From Desmodus rotundus (lineage: Eukaryota; Chordata; Mammalia; Chiroptera; Phyllostomidae), in the NCBI RefSeq assembly GCF_022682495.2, contig NC_071389.1, positions 99,799,951 through 99,863,950 of the forward strand: DNA of 64,000 nucleotides, in the 5' to 3' direction. Made by a program: the position numbers and the translations under genes. Within the stretch, counting starts at the first letter, position 1, and each line of letters starts with the position of its first letter. The notes beneath the pieces are model-generated. The model was not told the origin of the DNA. It saw nothing but the letters and a program-made list of their open reading frames with translations, and ran no database searches. Of the stretch, positions 23,431 to 35,000 are shown piece by piece.

Positions 23431-26400
23431 ATGAATAAGTACCTATCAATAATAATCTTAAATGTTAATGGTTTAAATACTCCAATAAAAAGACATAGGG
23501 CAGCTCAATGGATAAGAAAACATAACCTGGACACATACTGCCTACAAGAGACCTACCTCAGAACAAAAGACCTACACAGACTGAAAGGTCTTTTTTTCCA
23601 ATGGATTGGAAAAAAAAAACATTCCAAGCAAATGGACAGGAAAAAAAGCTGGGATAGAAATACTCATATCAGAAAAAATACACTTCAAAACAAAAGCCAT
23701 ACAAAGAGAGAAAAAAGAAATCAAAAAGTTTCTGGAAACAAATGAAAATGAACACACAATAGTCCAAAACTTATGGGACACAGCAAAAGCAGTCCTGAGA
23801 GGGAAGTTCATAGTGATACAGGCCTACCTACAAAAAGATAGAAACATTTCAAATACCCTAACCCTACATGTACAAGAACTGGAGGAACAACAACAAACAG
23901 AGCAAGTAGAAGGAAGGAAATAACTAGGATCAGAGCAGAATTAAATGACATAGTGACTAAAAGAACCATTCTGAGGATTAATAAATCCAGGAGCTGGTTC
24001 CCTGAAAAGATAAACAAAATTGACTAGCCTTTAAAAAAACTCATCCAGAAAAAAAAAAGAGAACACCCAAATAAATGATATCAAAAATGAAAGAGGAGAA
24101 ATTACAACTGATACCACAGAAATACAAAAGATTGTAAAAAATTACTGCCAACAACTATACCGCAACAAAATTGAAAACCAGGGTGAGATGGCAAATTTCT
24201 AGAAAATGTAGTCTCCTAAAACTGAATGAAGAAGAAACAGAAAGTTTGAACAGACTTATAATAGCTAGTGAAATCAAAGCAATAATCAAAAACTCCTGGC
24301 GCACTAAAGCCCTGGACGGGGGCATTTCACAGGAGAATTTTAAAAAACATTTAAGAGTTAACCCTGAAACACTAACTCAAAAGAACCTATGCACCACAAT
24401 GTTCATAGAAGCACAATTTACAATAGCCAAGGGTTGGAAGTCACCTAAGTTTCCATTAGTAAATGAGTGAATCAAAATCTGGTACATTTACATGATGGAA
24501 TACTATGCAGGAGAAAGAAGGAAGGAATTACTACCATTTGTGACAGTTTGGATGGATGTGGAGAACATTATGCTAAGTGAATTAAACTAGGCAGTGAAAG
24601 ATAAATACTTTATGAACACACCTATAAGTGGAACCTTATCAACAAAACAAACAAGAAAGCAAAATATAACCAGAGACATTGAAATTAAGAACAAGCTGAC
24701 AGTAATTAGAGAGGAGGTGGGATGTGATATTAGCTGGATTAGGGGAAAGGGCTGTCAAGGAACATGTATAAAGGATACATGGAAAAAGCCAAAGGGGGAT
24801 AGGATTGAAGGTGGGAGGTGGAGAAGGCTGGTTTTGGGGGAAGTGGTGGGGTTAAAATGGAGAAAACTGTACTTGAACAAAAATAAAAAAAGACATTAAA
24901 AAAGAAAGAGTCAAACCCTATCTTTCTTAGACTATTCCAAAAAATCCAAGAAGGGGGACCACTCCCCAATTCTTCTTATGAAGCCAGTATCATCCTAATT
25001 CCAAATCCTGATAAAGGCACAATAGAAAAGGAAACTACAGGCCAATATCACTGATGAACATGGATGCTAAAACCCTCAACAAAGTATTGGCAAACTGCAT
25101 CCAGCAATGTGTTCAAAAGATCATACAGGATGATCAAATGCGGTTCATCCCAGGGATGCAAGAATGGTATAATATTAAAAAATCAATAAATGTAATAAAT
25201 CACATAAACAGAAGTAAAGTCAAAAATCACATGATCATATCAATAGATGCAGAAGAAGCATTTGATAAGGTACAGCACCCATATATGACAAAAACACTCA
25301 GCAAAGTGGGAGTAGAGGGAGCACACCATAATGTAATAAAGGCTACATATGAGATAGCTATAACTGGCATCATGCTCAATAGGCAAAAACTAAAAGCTTT
25401 CCCACCAAGATCAGGAACAAGAAAAGGTATCCACTTTCAACATTTCTATTCAACATAGTATTGAAAGTGCTAGCCACAGTGATCAGACTACAAAAAGAAG
25501 TAAAAGGAATCCAAATTGGAAGGATGGGAGAAAAACCGTCATTGTTAGCAGATGATATGATAATGTACCTAGAAAATCATATAGACTGCACCAGTAAACT
25601 ACTCTACCTAATAAGTGAATGTAGAAAACAGCAGGAGACAAAGTTAATATTCAGAAATTGAAGGCATTTCTATAAACCAACGATGAAATATCAGAAACAA
25701 AAATCCAGGAAAAAATCCCATTTGATATAGTAACAAGAAAAATAAAATACCTAGGAATAATCCTAACCAAGGAGGTAAAAAACCTGTAGTCAGGAAACTA
25801 CACAACACTAAAGAAAGAAATTAAGAAAGACACAAACAAATGGAAGCATACACCATGTTTATGGATTGGAAGAATTAACATCATCAAAATGTCCGTAATA
25901 TCCAAAGCAGTTTATAGATTCAACACAATCCCTATTAAAATGCCATAGACATATTTCACAGTTATATAACAAACATTTCAAAAATTAATATGGAACTGAA
26001 ACCAAACCTGAATAGCTGCAGACATTTTGAGAAAGAACAACAAAGTAGGAGAAATCACAATACCTAATATAAAACTATGTTACAAGGCCACAGTAATCAA
26101 AACAGCCTGGTACTGGCATAAGAACAGACACATAGCCCAATGGAACAGAAAAGAGAGCCCAGAAATAAAACCAAATATCTATGGTCAATTAATATTCAAC
26201 AAACGGTGCAGAAGCATAAAGTGGAGTAAAAATAGCCTCTTCAATAAATAGTGCTGGGAGATCTGGAAAGCTACATGCAAAAAAATGAAACTCAATCACC
26301 AACTTACATGATACACAGAAATAAATTCAAGGTAGATAAAAGTCTTATATATAAGTCACAACACCATAAAGGTGCTAGAGGGGAACATAGGCAGGAAAAT

Positions 26401-27250
26401 CTCAGATACTCCACACATCAATATTTTCACTGATGTGTCCACTAGAACAAGGGATATAAAGGATAAAATAAACAAATGGGACCTTGGCAAAGTAAAAAGC
26501 TTCTGCATGTCCAAACAAAATAGCAGTAAAATTAAAAGGGAACCCACAGTATGGGAAAATATATTTGCCAATGATACCTCGGACAATGGTTTGATCTCCA
26601 AAATATATAAGGAACTCACATGACTCTTCTGCAGGAAGACAAATAATCCTATTAAAAAATGGTCAAAGGACCTGAACAGATACTTCTCCAAGGAGGACAT
26701 ACAGAGGGCTCAGAGACATATGAAAGGATGCTCAGCATTACTACCCATCAGAGAGATGCAAATTATAACCACAATGACATACCACCTCACACTGGTGACA
26801 ATGGCCATCATAGGCAAATCAAGAAACTACAAGTGCTGGAGAGGTTGTGGAGCAAAGGGAAACTTAGTACACTGTGGGGGAATGCAGACTGGTGCAGCCA
26901 CTGTGGAAAACAGCATGGAATTTCCTCAGAATACTAAAAATGGAACTGCCTCAGCAAAACCACTGTTGGAATTATGCCCTAAGAATCCTGAAACACCAAT
27001 TCAAATGAACCTATGCACCCGAATGTTCATAGCAGCACAATTACAATGGCCAAGTGCTGTAGCAACCTAGGTGCTCACAACTAAATGAGTGGATCAAAAA
27101 AACTATGGTACATTTACACAATGGAATACTATGCAGTAGAATGGAAGAAGGAGCTCCAGCATGAATGGAACTGGAGAGCTTTATGCTAAGTGAAATAAGC
27201 CAGGCAGTGAAAGTCAAATACCATATGATCTCACCTATAGGTGGAACCTA
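23431..27250 (+). pseudogene. L1 C ORF2 remnant with endonuclease deletion
   Basis: The start at 23431 opens with 'MNKYLSIIILNVNGLNTPIKRH', the endonuclease N-terminus. Near 23700-23720 it jumps from the sequence equivalent to about 32320 of L1 D to that equivalent to about 32860, so about 0.54 kb containing most catalytic endonuclease residues is gone. A 540-bp L1 3' end sits at 24366-24905. The reverse transcriptase motif reads LADDMIMYLENH (about 25546-25581), and the C-terminal Cys-rich domain is at about 26838-26895. Many stops are present. Confidence 0.86.
24366..24905 (+). mobile_element. L1 3' end inserted in L1 C ORF2
   Basis: A 5'-truncated L1 tail (last ORF2 codons, 3' UTR, aataaaaaaag end) interrupts the ORF2 remnant. 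The flanks aagagttaaccct (24353-24365) and aagagtcaaaccct (24906-24919) are the target-site duplication. The host L1 sequence continues correctly on both sides. Confidence 0.92.
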
Positions 27251-27493
27251 ATCAACAAAAACAAACAAGGAAGCAAAGTACAGCTAGAGACAATGAAATA
27301 AAGAGCATTGTGACAATAACAAGAACAGAGGAGGGAGAGGAGTAATAGGGGAAAATAGGGGAAGGTCCATCAAGGAACATGTATAAAGGACACATGGACA
27401 AACCAAACAGGGTAGATCTAAGGGTTGGTGGTGGGGTTGGGTGGGGTGAGGGTCTGTGGTGGGATGAAAATGGAGACAAGTGTACTTGAACAA

Positions 27494-27651
27494 CAATATA
27501 TACATACATATATACATACATACATATATACATACATACATAGAAGGAAGGAAGGAAGGACAAAGGAAGGAAGGAAGGACAAAGAAAGGAAGGAAGGAAG
27601 GTAGGAAGGAAAAAGGAAGGAAGGAAGGAAGGAAAGAAAAGGGAAGAAAGG
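27494..27651 (+). repeat. Microsatellite tail of L1 C: (ATAC)n then (GGAA)n
   Basis: After the L1 end (gaacaacaata) come atacat-type repeats to about 27541 and then ggaa/gaaa-type repeats to about 27651. This is a common fate of old L1 A-tails. Confidence 0.92.
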
Positions 27652-28560
27652 AAGAAAAGAAATGGGAGTTGAATGCTGGACTTTGTTTAGGCAGTAAGGA
27701 ATACCTTCACCCCTGTTGGGTAATACTGATTAAAAGATAATGGCCTTGTGGGATTAGTGTGCCTAAGAGTAATTGCTACAGAGTAATTGCAGGAAAACAA
27801 ATACAGCAATTACTCTGTAGCAAGACAGATACAAGGGGTAGGTGGTAGAGATGGAAATAGAATGGTCAGAGAAAAGAGGAAAAAAAGTTATGAGTGCGGC
27901 AAGTTTGAATGAAAAGGCATAATTAAGAGAAAGAGGCCTGGAATTCCCACTGAGGTTAAAAATCTTGTCTCTTCCTCTTGAGAAGTAAAATTAAGTAGGG
28001 TATTGAGATGGTGTCAGTAAAGGTTGAGTTGGAGGCTAGTATTATAGTTAAGAGGTCCATTCATGGGTCAGAGTTCCTGGTCACAGTTTGTATTGGGGTC
28101 AGACCATGCTGCAGTAGAAACTCAAACACTTGGATTTGAGGTTGGTAAGTCCCAGAGCCTTTGAGATCTTTAGACATCCCAACGGGGAGTCCTTGGGCAG
28201 GGTCTATTGAGTGTTGCCCATGGTAAAAGTGTAGACTCCCTCAGAGATGAGAACAAACAGAGGGAGGAGAAGGTTTGAGAAGGGAATCCCCATCTCAAAG
28301 AACCTAGAGATCTGCATCCAGAATCAAGCATCTGCAAATCTGGAGACAAACCAACCACAAATATCTGTCTCAGAGTCAGGTGTCTCAGATTCAGGTGCCC
28401 CTGAGCCCAAGAGCAGATTGAACCCAGGAGGAAAACTGTCAGGAAGCACCCCTCATGGCTGAATCCTTGGGAAAGTGATAGTCCTGGCTTCAGGGTTTAT
28501 AACAACAAGACTGGGGGTTAAGCTATCACTTTCAACAAAGCGAGTGTTTTAGTTCCAAGA
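27652..28560 (-). other. Unassigned segment, possibly the leader or N-terminal gag of the minus-strand ERV
   Basis: It lies on the far side of L1 C from the gag capsid remnant and before an LTR-like segment, so position suggests the ERV leader and matrix region. No matrix motif is clear and no primer-binding site was found. It contains a perfect hairpin at 27773-27823. Confidence 0.35.
27773..27823. repeat. Perfect inverted repeat, 18-bp arms, 15-nt loop
   Basis: Arms ttgctacagagtaattgc (27773-27790) and gcaattactctgtagcaa (27806-27823) are exact reverse complements separated by a 15-nt A-rich loop. Confidence 0.96.
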
Positions 28561-29245
28561 TTCAGAAAGACTTACCAATCATTGGCCATGTAGGAGGTGA
28601 GGAGAGTCTATCCAGAGTCTAAAGAGATGGAAAAGGATTAGAATCCTCTCTCAAAACCTCACAGAGGCAAGGATAGTGAGGCAAGCCTGGGATGAGCTTC
28701 CACTATCCACTGCTCCTCTAGTCACTAGTCTCAGGATGCGCAGGAGAGGGAGGAATAGAGAGTGTACCTGTTTAGGCCATGAAAATGTTAGAGTGGTTGA
28801 TGATGTGGGCTGTGAAGAAATTCACAAGGAGAATAAAATGCAGAGCAAAGTTTTTATTCACTTTCCAAGAGTGAAAGGGGCCAAGCATGGAGAAATGCAC
28901 CAGCAGTGAAATGTAGGGGCTTTGAGTTTTTATTGGATTGTAGTTAGATTATAAAACAGTGGGGAGAGGTTGCTCTTGTGTGCCTCCTGGGTTGTTAGGG
29001 TCATTTCCATACAGGAGGTTTTGGTTGGTTTTGCATAAGCTGCAGTCTGCTCCAATGTTATATTTTGTCTGTGGCTTGAGGGGCAGGGGGGTTGGTTAGT
29101 CACATTCTGTTCTTCCTTCCAATTATTTTCAGTCCTGAGGCCATAAGCTCAGAAGATTAAAATGGCAGTCATGTTTAATAATGTCATAGGCCTGCTGGAC
29201 AAATGGCATCATGATAACAAATGATCCTGGCTTTATCTTTCACTA
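28561..29245 (-). mobile_element. LTR-like segment, candidate 5' LTR of the minus-strand ERV
   Basis: Positions about 29015-29245 align with 3753-3985 and lose similarity at the same boundary. On the minus strand an aataaa signal (complement tttatt at 28937-28942) fits an R region. If correct, the ERV spans about 3.7 to 29.2 kb with three L1s inside. The 28561 edge is a guess. Confidence 0.38.
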
Positions 29246-30019
29246 TGGTCATATACTTTTATTCCACAAATATTAATCACAGAGGGAATTACTATTTCTA
29301 CTTAAAGAGTTAGTTGCCTTTTTTAAAAATTAAAAAACCGGACTCGGAAGATGGCGGCAACATAGGTGGGAGCGGAAACCACTTCCACTCAGCGCCAGGG
29401 AAATACCTAGCTGATCTGAGGAGCAGAGCGAACAGCCAACAGTACTCCAGCATATACGAAGATTAGAGACCAAAGATAGAGGACATTGAAAGATCTGACG
29501 GTAAGAAGAGTGCCCAAGGACAATAAGGTCCCCGGGACCCGGGACCGCGCGGTACAAGGGCTGCAGAGGCGCCAGCCCTGGCGCAGGGGCTGCTGCAGGA
29601 GTCCTGGGAGAGGGCCAGGCTGCGCTGTGAGCAGCCAGGTGCTTGATTGGACCAGGGGGGCTTGAAAAGGAGGAATTTCTCAAAAAGAAAAAGAAAATAG
29701 AGACACTCAGGGGCTAGTTAGAGAACTCTCGGTGGTGGCCGAGGCCCCTGGCGCCCCTCCCCCCTCCGCCCCTGGACTGCGAACGGGGAACGCGGGATAA
29801 GCAGCACCGGCGCTCACCTGAGGTCCGGTTGCGCGCGGTAGCGCGCGCGCAGATTAGCGAACGGGGCCCATACGTGAAACCCCGGAGGGGCGCCCACACC
29901 TGAAACCTCCGAGATCTTTTGGAGCAGAGACTAGCTGCTCCACCCACAGACCCAAAACCTCGGAACCGAGGACCGCGTGATTCGGTCCCAGGGCGGCCCC
30001 GCCCACCCGAGAGTCTCAA

Positions 30020-30360
30020 GCCCCGGGTGGCTGGATCGGGCTCCCAAGCGTAGAGCCTCTGGCTCGGCGGCGGGCTGCGCGCTCACCAAGCGTAGGGCCG
30101 GCTGGATGCGCACTTCCCAAGCACAAAGGGGCTGGCGAGAGTCGTAACACCAAGGCGGCTGAACCAGCAGCTTGCAGCCCGCCAGCCTCCCTAGCCTGGG
30201 CGGCTCGATTGGTCGGCCGGCTGCGCGCTCAGAGCCCAAATAACGTCACAAACCCGAAGCGGCTGGATTCCCCTGCTGCGCGCGCACGCGTCCGGAGCCA
30301 AAGCGGCTGGAGCGGCCACTCGAGAGTCCCAAGAACAAAGCTGCTGGATTGGCTGATCAA
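30020..30360 (+). repeat. Degenerate GGCTGGA-type repeat array in the L1 D promoter
   Basis: The motif ggctgga or a close variant recurs at about 30028, 30090, 30129, 30156, 30200, 30261, 30305 and 30342. It is often preceded by 'caaag' or 'aagcg' and followed by a gcgc-rich stretch. Spacing is 27-62 bp. This suggests an ancestral short monomer now diverged, or a cluster of binding sites. Confidence 0.6.
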
Positions 30361-30514
30361 CGGCCTGATTGCCTGCCAGGGACCACACCTACAAAACAGT
30401 GAAGAGTGTGACCCAGAAAGGAAGAAAAGTAAAACCAATCCTTCCAACCACCCCCTCCCGTTGCACAGACAGGACAACAGCAGAAATAACCTGAACGGTT
30501 TAAAGCCAACAGAA

Positions 30515-30870
30515 GATTTTTTTTTTTTCCCCTTTTTTTTTTTTTTTTTTTTTTTCCCTTTTCCTTTCCACCTGAACTCCTTCTTCCTCTCTCTCTCTTT
30601 TTTTTTCTTTCATTCCTTCTTCCTCCCATCCTTTACCATTTTTATGTCTTCTTCCTGCCTTCTTTTATCTATTTCTATGTTTTAATTTTTGTTAAAATTC
30701 CTTCTTATCTTGCCTCCGATCTTTCTTTAATCCTTCTTCCCTCCTTCCTCCCTTTCCTCCTTTCCTATTTCCTTTTTCCCTCCTTCCCATCTTTGGTTTT
30801 TTTTGTTTGTTTGTTTGTTTGTTTGTTTTTTCCTTTTCTTTCTCCCCCCCTTTCTATTTTTCCCACAGGT
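30515..30870 (+). repeat. Pyrimidine tract in the L1 D 5' UTR
   Basis: It begins with long T runs (30518-30555), followed by cttt/cttcc-rich sequence and a (gttt)n stretch at about 30797-30830. L1 C has an analogous tract before ORF1; in L1 A and B the corresponding region reads A-rich on the plus strand, which is the same strand bias. Confidence 0.85.
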
Positions 30871-31081
30871 GCGACAACAAAACCTGGAGTGCTGAAAAGA
30901 CTAGAGTTAGACCGTGTTAAACACATAAACGTCAGCTCAAGACCAGTGAGCACAGGAGAGTAAGGAGACAGCACCACCGAATCCCATTGGCATTCTACCA
31001 TAGAAGTTCATATCATAAACCCAGGGATTCAGAACAAAGCAATTTAAGAAGCAGAGGCCAACAAGAAGAGCCTCACAAACA

Positions 31082-32011
31082 ATGGGAAGACAAAGAAACA
31101 ATTCCCAAATGAAAGGAAAGGAGGAAGTCTCAGAAAGAATGCTAACCGAAAAAGAGGCAAGTCAACTATCAGATACTGAGTTCAAAGCAATGGTCATCAG
31201 GAAGCTCACTGAGCTCTCTGAGCTCAAAGAGAACTACCAGAAACTACAAGGAAACTACAATGAACTCACTGCAAACTATATCAACATGAAAAAGGAAATA
31301 GAAAATATCAACAAGAGCCAAGAGGAAATGAAGAATACAATTTCTGAATTGAAGAACACAGTAGAAGGAATTAAAAGCAGACTTGATGAAGCAGAGGATC
31401 GGATCAGCGAGCTGGAGGATAAAGTAGAAAAAAACACCCAGAAGGAGCAAGAAAAGGAAAAGAGGCTCAGAAAGAATGAAGAGGCAATAAGGGAAATGCA
31501 GGACAACATGAAACGTAACAATATCCGTATAATAGGAATACCAGAAGGAGAAGAAGAGCAAGGGATAGAAAACCTGTTTGAAAAAGTAATGATGGAAAAT
31601 TTCCCTAATCTGAGGAGAGAAAAAGTCACCCAAATCCAGGAATCACAGAGAGTCCCAAACAAGAGGAACCCAAAGAGACCCACTGCAAGACACATCATAA
31701 TTAAAATGGCAAATTTCCAAGACAAAGAGAGGATCTTAAAGGCAGCAAGGGAGAAAAAGGAAGTAACATACAAGGGAGCCCCAATAAGGTTAGCAACTGA
31801 CTTCTCAATGGAAACGCTCCAAGCCAGAAGAGAATGGCAAAAAATATGCCAAGTAATGAGAACCAGAGGCCTCCAACCAAGACTACTTTACCCAGCAAGG
31901 CTCTCAATCAAGATAGAAGACCAAATAAAGAGCTTCCCAGACAAAAGAAGTCTAAAAGAATACAGCTCCACCAAACCAGCTCTGCAAGAGATGCTAAAGG
32001 GACTGCTTTAA
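31082..32011 (+). CDS. L1 ORF1p, RNA-binding chaperone protein
   Basis: This open frame of 309 residues plus stop is within the normal ORF1p size range. ORF1p trimerises, coats L1 RNA and forms the cytoplasmic ribonucleoprotein with ORF2p. A heptad-like coiled coil covers about residues 45-145 (for example 'ELKNTVEGIKSRLDEAEDRI'). An RRM-like domain follows from about 147 ('NNIRIIGIPEGEEEQ') and a basic C-terminal domain from about 200 ('RHIIIKMANFQDKERIL', then 'YPARLSIK'). The start atgggaagacaa at 31082 is the first in-frame ATG after the leader. A 46-nt spacer separates it from ORF2, as usual for a bicistronic L1. It has no stop or frameshift. Expression would depend on the 5' UTR promoter. 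Confidence 0.95.
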   Translation: MGRQRNNSQMKGKEEVSERMLTEKEASQLSDTEFKAMVIRKLTELSELKENYQKLQGNYNELTANYINMKKEIENINKSQEEMKNTISELKNTVEGIKSRLDEAEDRISELEDKVEKNTQKEQEKEKRLRKNEEAIREMQDNMKRNNIRIIGIPEGEEEQGIENLFEKVMMENFPNLRREKVTQIQESQRVPNKRNPKRPTARHIIIKMANFQDKERILKAAREKKEVTYKGAPIRLATDFSMETLQARREWQKICQVMRTRGLQPRLLYPARLSIKIEDQIKSFPDKRSLKEYSSTKPALQEMLKGLL

Positions 32012-32057
32012 GGAAAGGAAGGAAAAGAGAAAGACAGAGGAACACAGGTAGGAAATA

Positions 32058-35000
32058 ATGGCAATGAATAACTACCTATCGATAATAACCTTAAATGTAA
32101 ATGGATTAAATGCTCCAATCAAAAGACATAGAACAGCTGAATGGATAAGAAAACATGACCCACACATATGCTGCCTACAAGAAACCCATCTCAGGACAAA
32201 AGACTTACACAGACTGAAAGTGAAGGGCTGGAAACAAATTTTCCAAGCAAACGGACAGGAAAAAAAAGCAGGGGTAGCAATACTCATATCAGACAAAATA
32301 GACTTCCAAAGAAGGGCCATAAAGAGAGACCCAGAAGGTCACTTCATAATACTCAAAGGAAGAATCCACCAAGAAGACATAAACATTATAAATATATATG
32401 CACCCAACATAGGAGCACCCAAATACATAAAGAAAATCTTGGAGGATTTCAAGAAAGATATTGACAGCAACACAATTATAGTAGGGGATTTTAACACCCC
32501 ACTATCAAAAATGGACAGGTCTTCCAAACAAAAGATTAACAAAGATATTGTGTCACTTAACATTTCCTAGAGGAAATGGACTTAACTGATATATACAGAG
32601 CTTTTCATCCCAAAGAAGCAAAATACACATTCTTTTCAAGTGTCCATGGATCTTTTTCAAAGATAGACCACATGATAGGACACAAAGCAACCCTCAACAA
32701 ATTCAAGAAAATTGAAATCATATCAAGCATCTTCTCTGACCACAAGGGTCTGAAACTAGAAACCAACCCCAAGGGTAAAAACCCAAAACACTCAAAATCA
32801 TGGAGACTGAATAGCATGCTATTAAACAATGAATGGGTCAAGAACGAGATTAGGGAAGAAATCAAAAACTTCCTGGAAACAAATGAAAACGAACTCACAA
32901 CAACCCAAAACCTATGGGACACAGCAAAGGCAGTCCTGAGAGGGAAGTTCATAGCAATACAGGCCTACCTTAAGAAGTTAGAAACAGTTCACACAAACAA
33001 CCTAACCCTACGCCTACAAGAACTGGAGGAACAACAACAAAGACAGCCCAGAGCAAGCAGAAGGAAGGAAATAACCAAGATCAGAGCAGAACTAAATGAC
33101 ATAGAGACTAAAAGCACAATTGTAAGGATCAATGAATCCAGAAGCTGGTTCTTTGAAAAGATAAACAAAATCGACAAGCCTTTAAGTAGGCTTATCAAGA
33201 AGAAAAGAGAGAGGATCCAAATAAACAGAATTAGAAATGAAAGAGGAGAGATTACAACTGATACCACAGAAATACAAAGGATCGTAAGAAATTACTATGA
33301 AGACCTATATGCTAAGAAATTTGAAAACCTAGATGAAATGGACACATTTCTAGAAAAATATAATCTTCCAAAACTGACTGAAGAAGAAGCAGAAAACCTG
33401 AACAGACCAATATCAGCAAAGGAAATTGAAGCAGTCATCAAAAAACTCCCATCACACAAAAGCCCTGGACCAGATGGTTTCACAGGAGATTTCTACAAAG
33501 CATTTAAGGAAGAACTAACCCCTATCCTTCACAGACTATTCGAAAAAATCCAAACTGATGGAAGACTCCCAAACTCTTTTTATGAAGCCAACATCATCCT
33601 AATCCCAAAACCAGATAAAGACACAACGAAGAAAGAAAACTTCAGGCCAATATCGCTGATGAACATAGACGCTAAAATTCTCAACAAAATATTAGCAAAC
33701 CGCATCCAGCAATATATTAAAAAGATCATCCACCATGACCAAGTGGGATTCATCCCAGGGATGCAAGGATGGTACAATATTCGCAAATCAATAAACATAA
33801 TACATCACATCAACAACAGCAAAGACAAAAATCACATGATCATATCAATAGATGCGGAAAAAGCATTCGATAAGATACAGCACCCATTTCTGATAAAAAC
33901 ACTCAGCCAAGTGGGAATAAAGGGAGCAGTCCTCAACATAATTAAGGCCATATATGAGAGACCTACAGCCAGCATCACATTCAATGGACAAAAACTTAGA
34001 GCTTTCCCACTAAGATCAGGAACAAGACAAGGATGCCCTCTCTCACCACTCCTATTCAACATAGTATTGGAAGTCCTAGCCACAGCAATCAGACAAGAAA
34101 AAGCAATAAAAGGCATCCAAATTGGAAAGGAGGAAATGAAACTGTCACTGTTTGCAGACGACATGATAGTGTACATGGAAAACCCTATAGACTCCACTCA
34201 AAAACTACTCGACCTAATAAATGAATTTGGCAAAATAGCTGGATACAGAGTCAATACCCAGAAATCAAAGGCATTCCTGTACACCAACAACGAAACTGCA
34301 GAAACACAAATCAGGAAAAAAATCCCATTCGATATAGCAACAAGAAAAATAAAGTACCTAGGAATAAACCTAACCAAGGAGGTAAAAGACCTGTACTCAG
34401 AAAACTACACAACACTGAAGAAAGAAATTAAGGAAGATACAAACAAATGGAAGCATGTACCATGTTCATGGATTGGAAGAATTAACATCATCAAAATGGC
34501 CATACTACCCAAAGCAATTTATAGATTCAATGCAATCCCTATTAGAGTACCCATGACATATTTCACAGATATAGAACAAACATTGCAGAAATTCATATGG
34601 AACCATAAACGACCTCGAATAGCAGCAGCAATTTTGAGAAAGAAGGAGAAAGCAGGAGGTATCACAATACCTGATATCAAACTGTATTACAAGGCAACGG
34701 TAATCAAAACAGCCTGGTACTGGCATAAAAACAGGCTCATAGACCAATGGAACAGAATAGAGAGCCCAGAAATAAACTCAAATCTATACGATCAATTAAT
34801 ATTTGACAAAGGAGGCAGGAGCATAAAATGGAGCAAAAACAGTCTCTTCAACAGATGGTGTTGGGAGATCTGGACAGCTACGTGCAAAAAAATGAAACTC
34901 GATCACCAACTTACGCCATACACGAAAATAAACTCAAGATGGATAAAAGACTTAAATATAAGCCGTAACACCATAAAAGTCCTTGAGGAAAACATTGGCA

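Larger units (their letters stand above)
20303..27651 (+). mobile_element. L1 'C', old full-length copy
   Basis: The 5' end (gagaaaccaaagatggtggt) is followed by about 350 bp clearly related to the 5' end of young L1 D, then a long 5' UTR, ORF1 and ORF2 remnants, a G-rich 3' UTR and a tail grown into microsatellites. Probable duplications of about 17 bp lie at 20286-20302 (aagaagaaaaatggagg) and 27652-27668 (13 of 17 match). ORF2 has a deletion of the endonuclease core and carries a 540-bp L1 insertion. It separates the gag remnant from its likely leader. Confidence 0.9.
29340..31081 (+). promoter_or_regulatory. L1 D 5' UTR with CpG-rich internal promoter
   Basis: The first 1 kb (29340-30360) is rich in G+C and CpG, unlike anything else in the window. 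It has many gcgcgc runs and a CRE-like site taacgtca at 30241-30248. A long pyrimidine tract (30515-30870, mostly T then CTTC-type) separates it from an A-rich leader before the ORF1 start at 31082. L1 5' UTRs direct transcription from their own first base; CpG richness suggests control by DNA methylation. No promoter activity is proven by sequence alone. Confidence 0.85.

Noticed and set aside
27480..27740. Regular short repeats that could suggest a CRISPR-like or satellite array
   Set aside because: Plain (ATAC)n and (GGAA)n microsatellites in an L1 tail, with no spacer structure.
29714..30239. Arg/Gly-rich minus-strand frames in the GC-rich region
   Set aside because: They lie antisense to the L1 D 5' UTR. 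Open frames are expected by composition, and there is no conserved domain.
31276..31773. Minus-strand open frame of 165 codons
   Set aside because: It is antisense to L1 ORF1 and hydrophobic only because the sense strand is Lys/Glu-rich.
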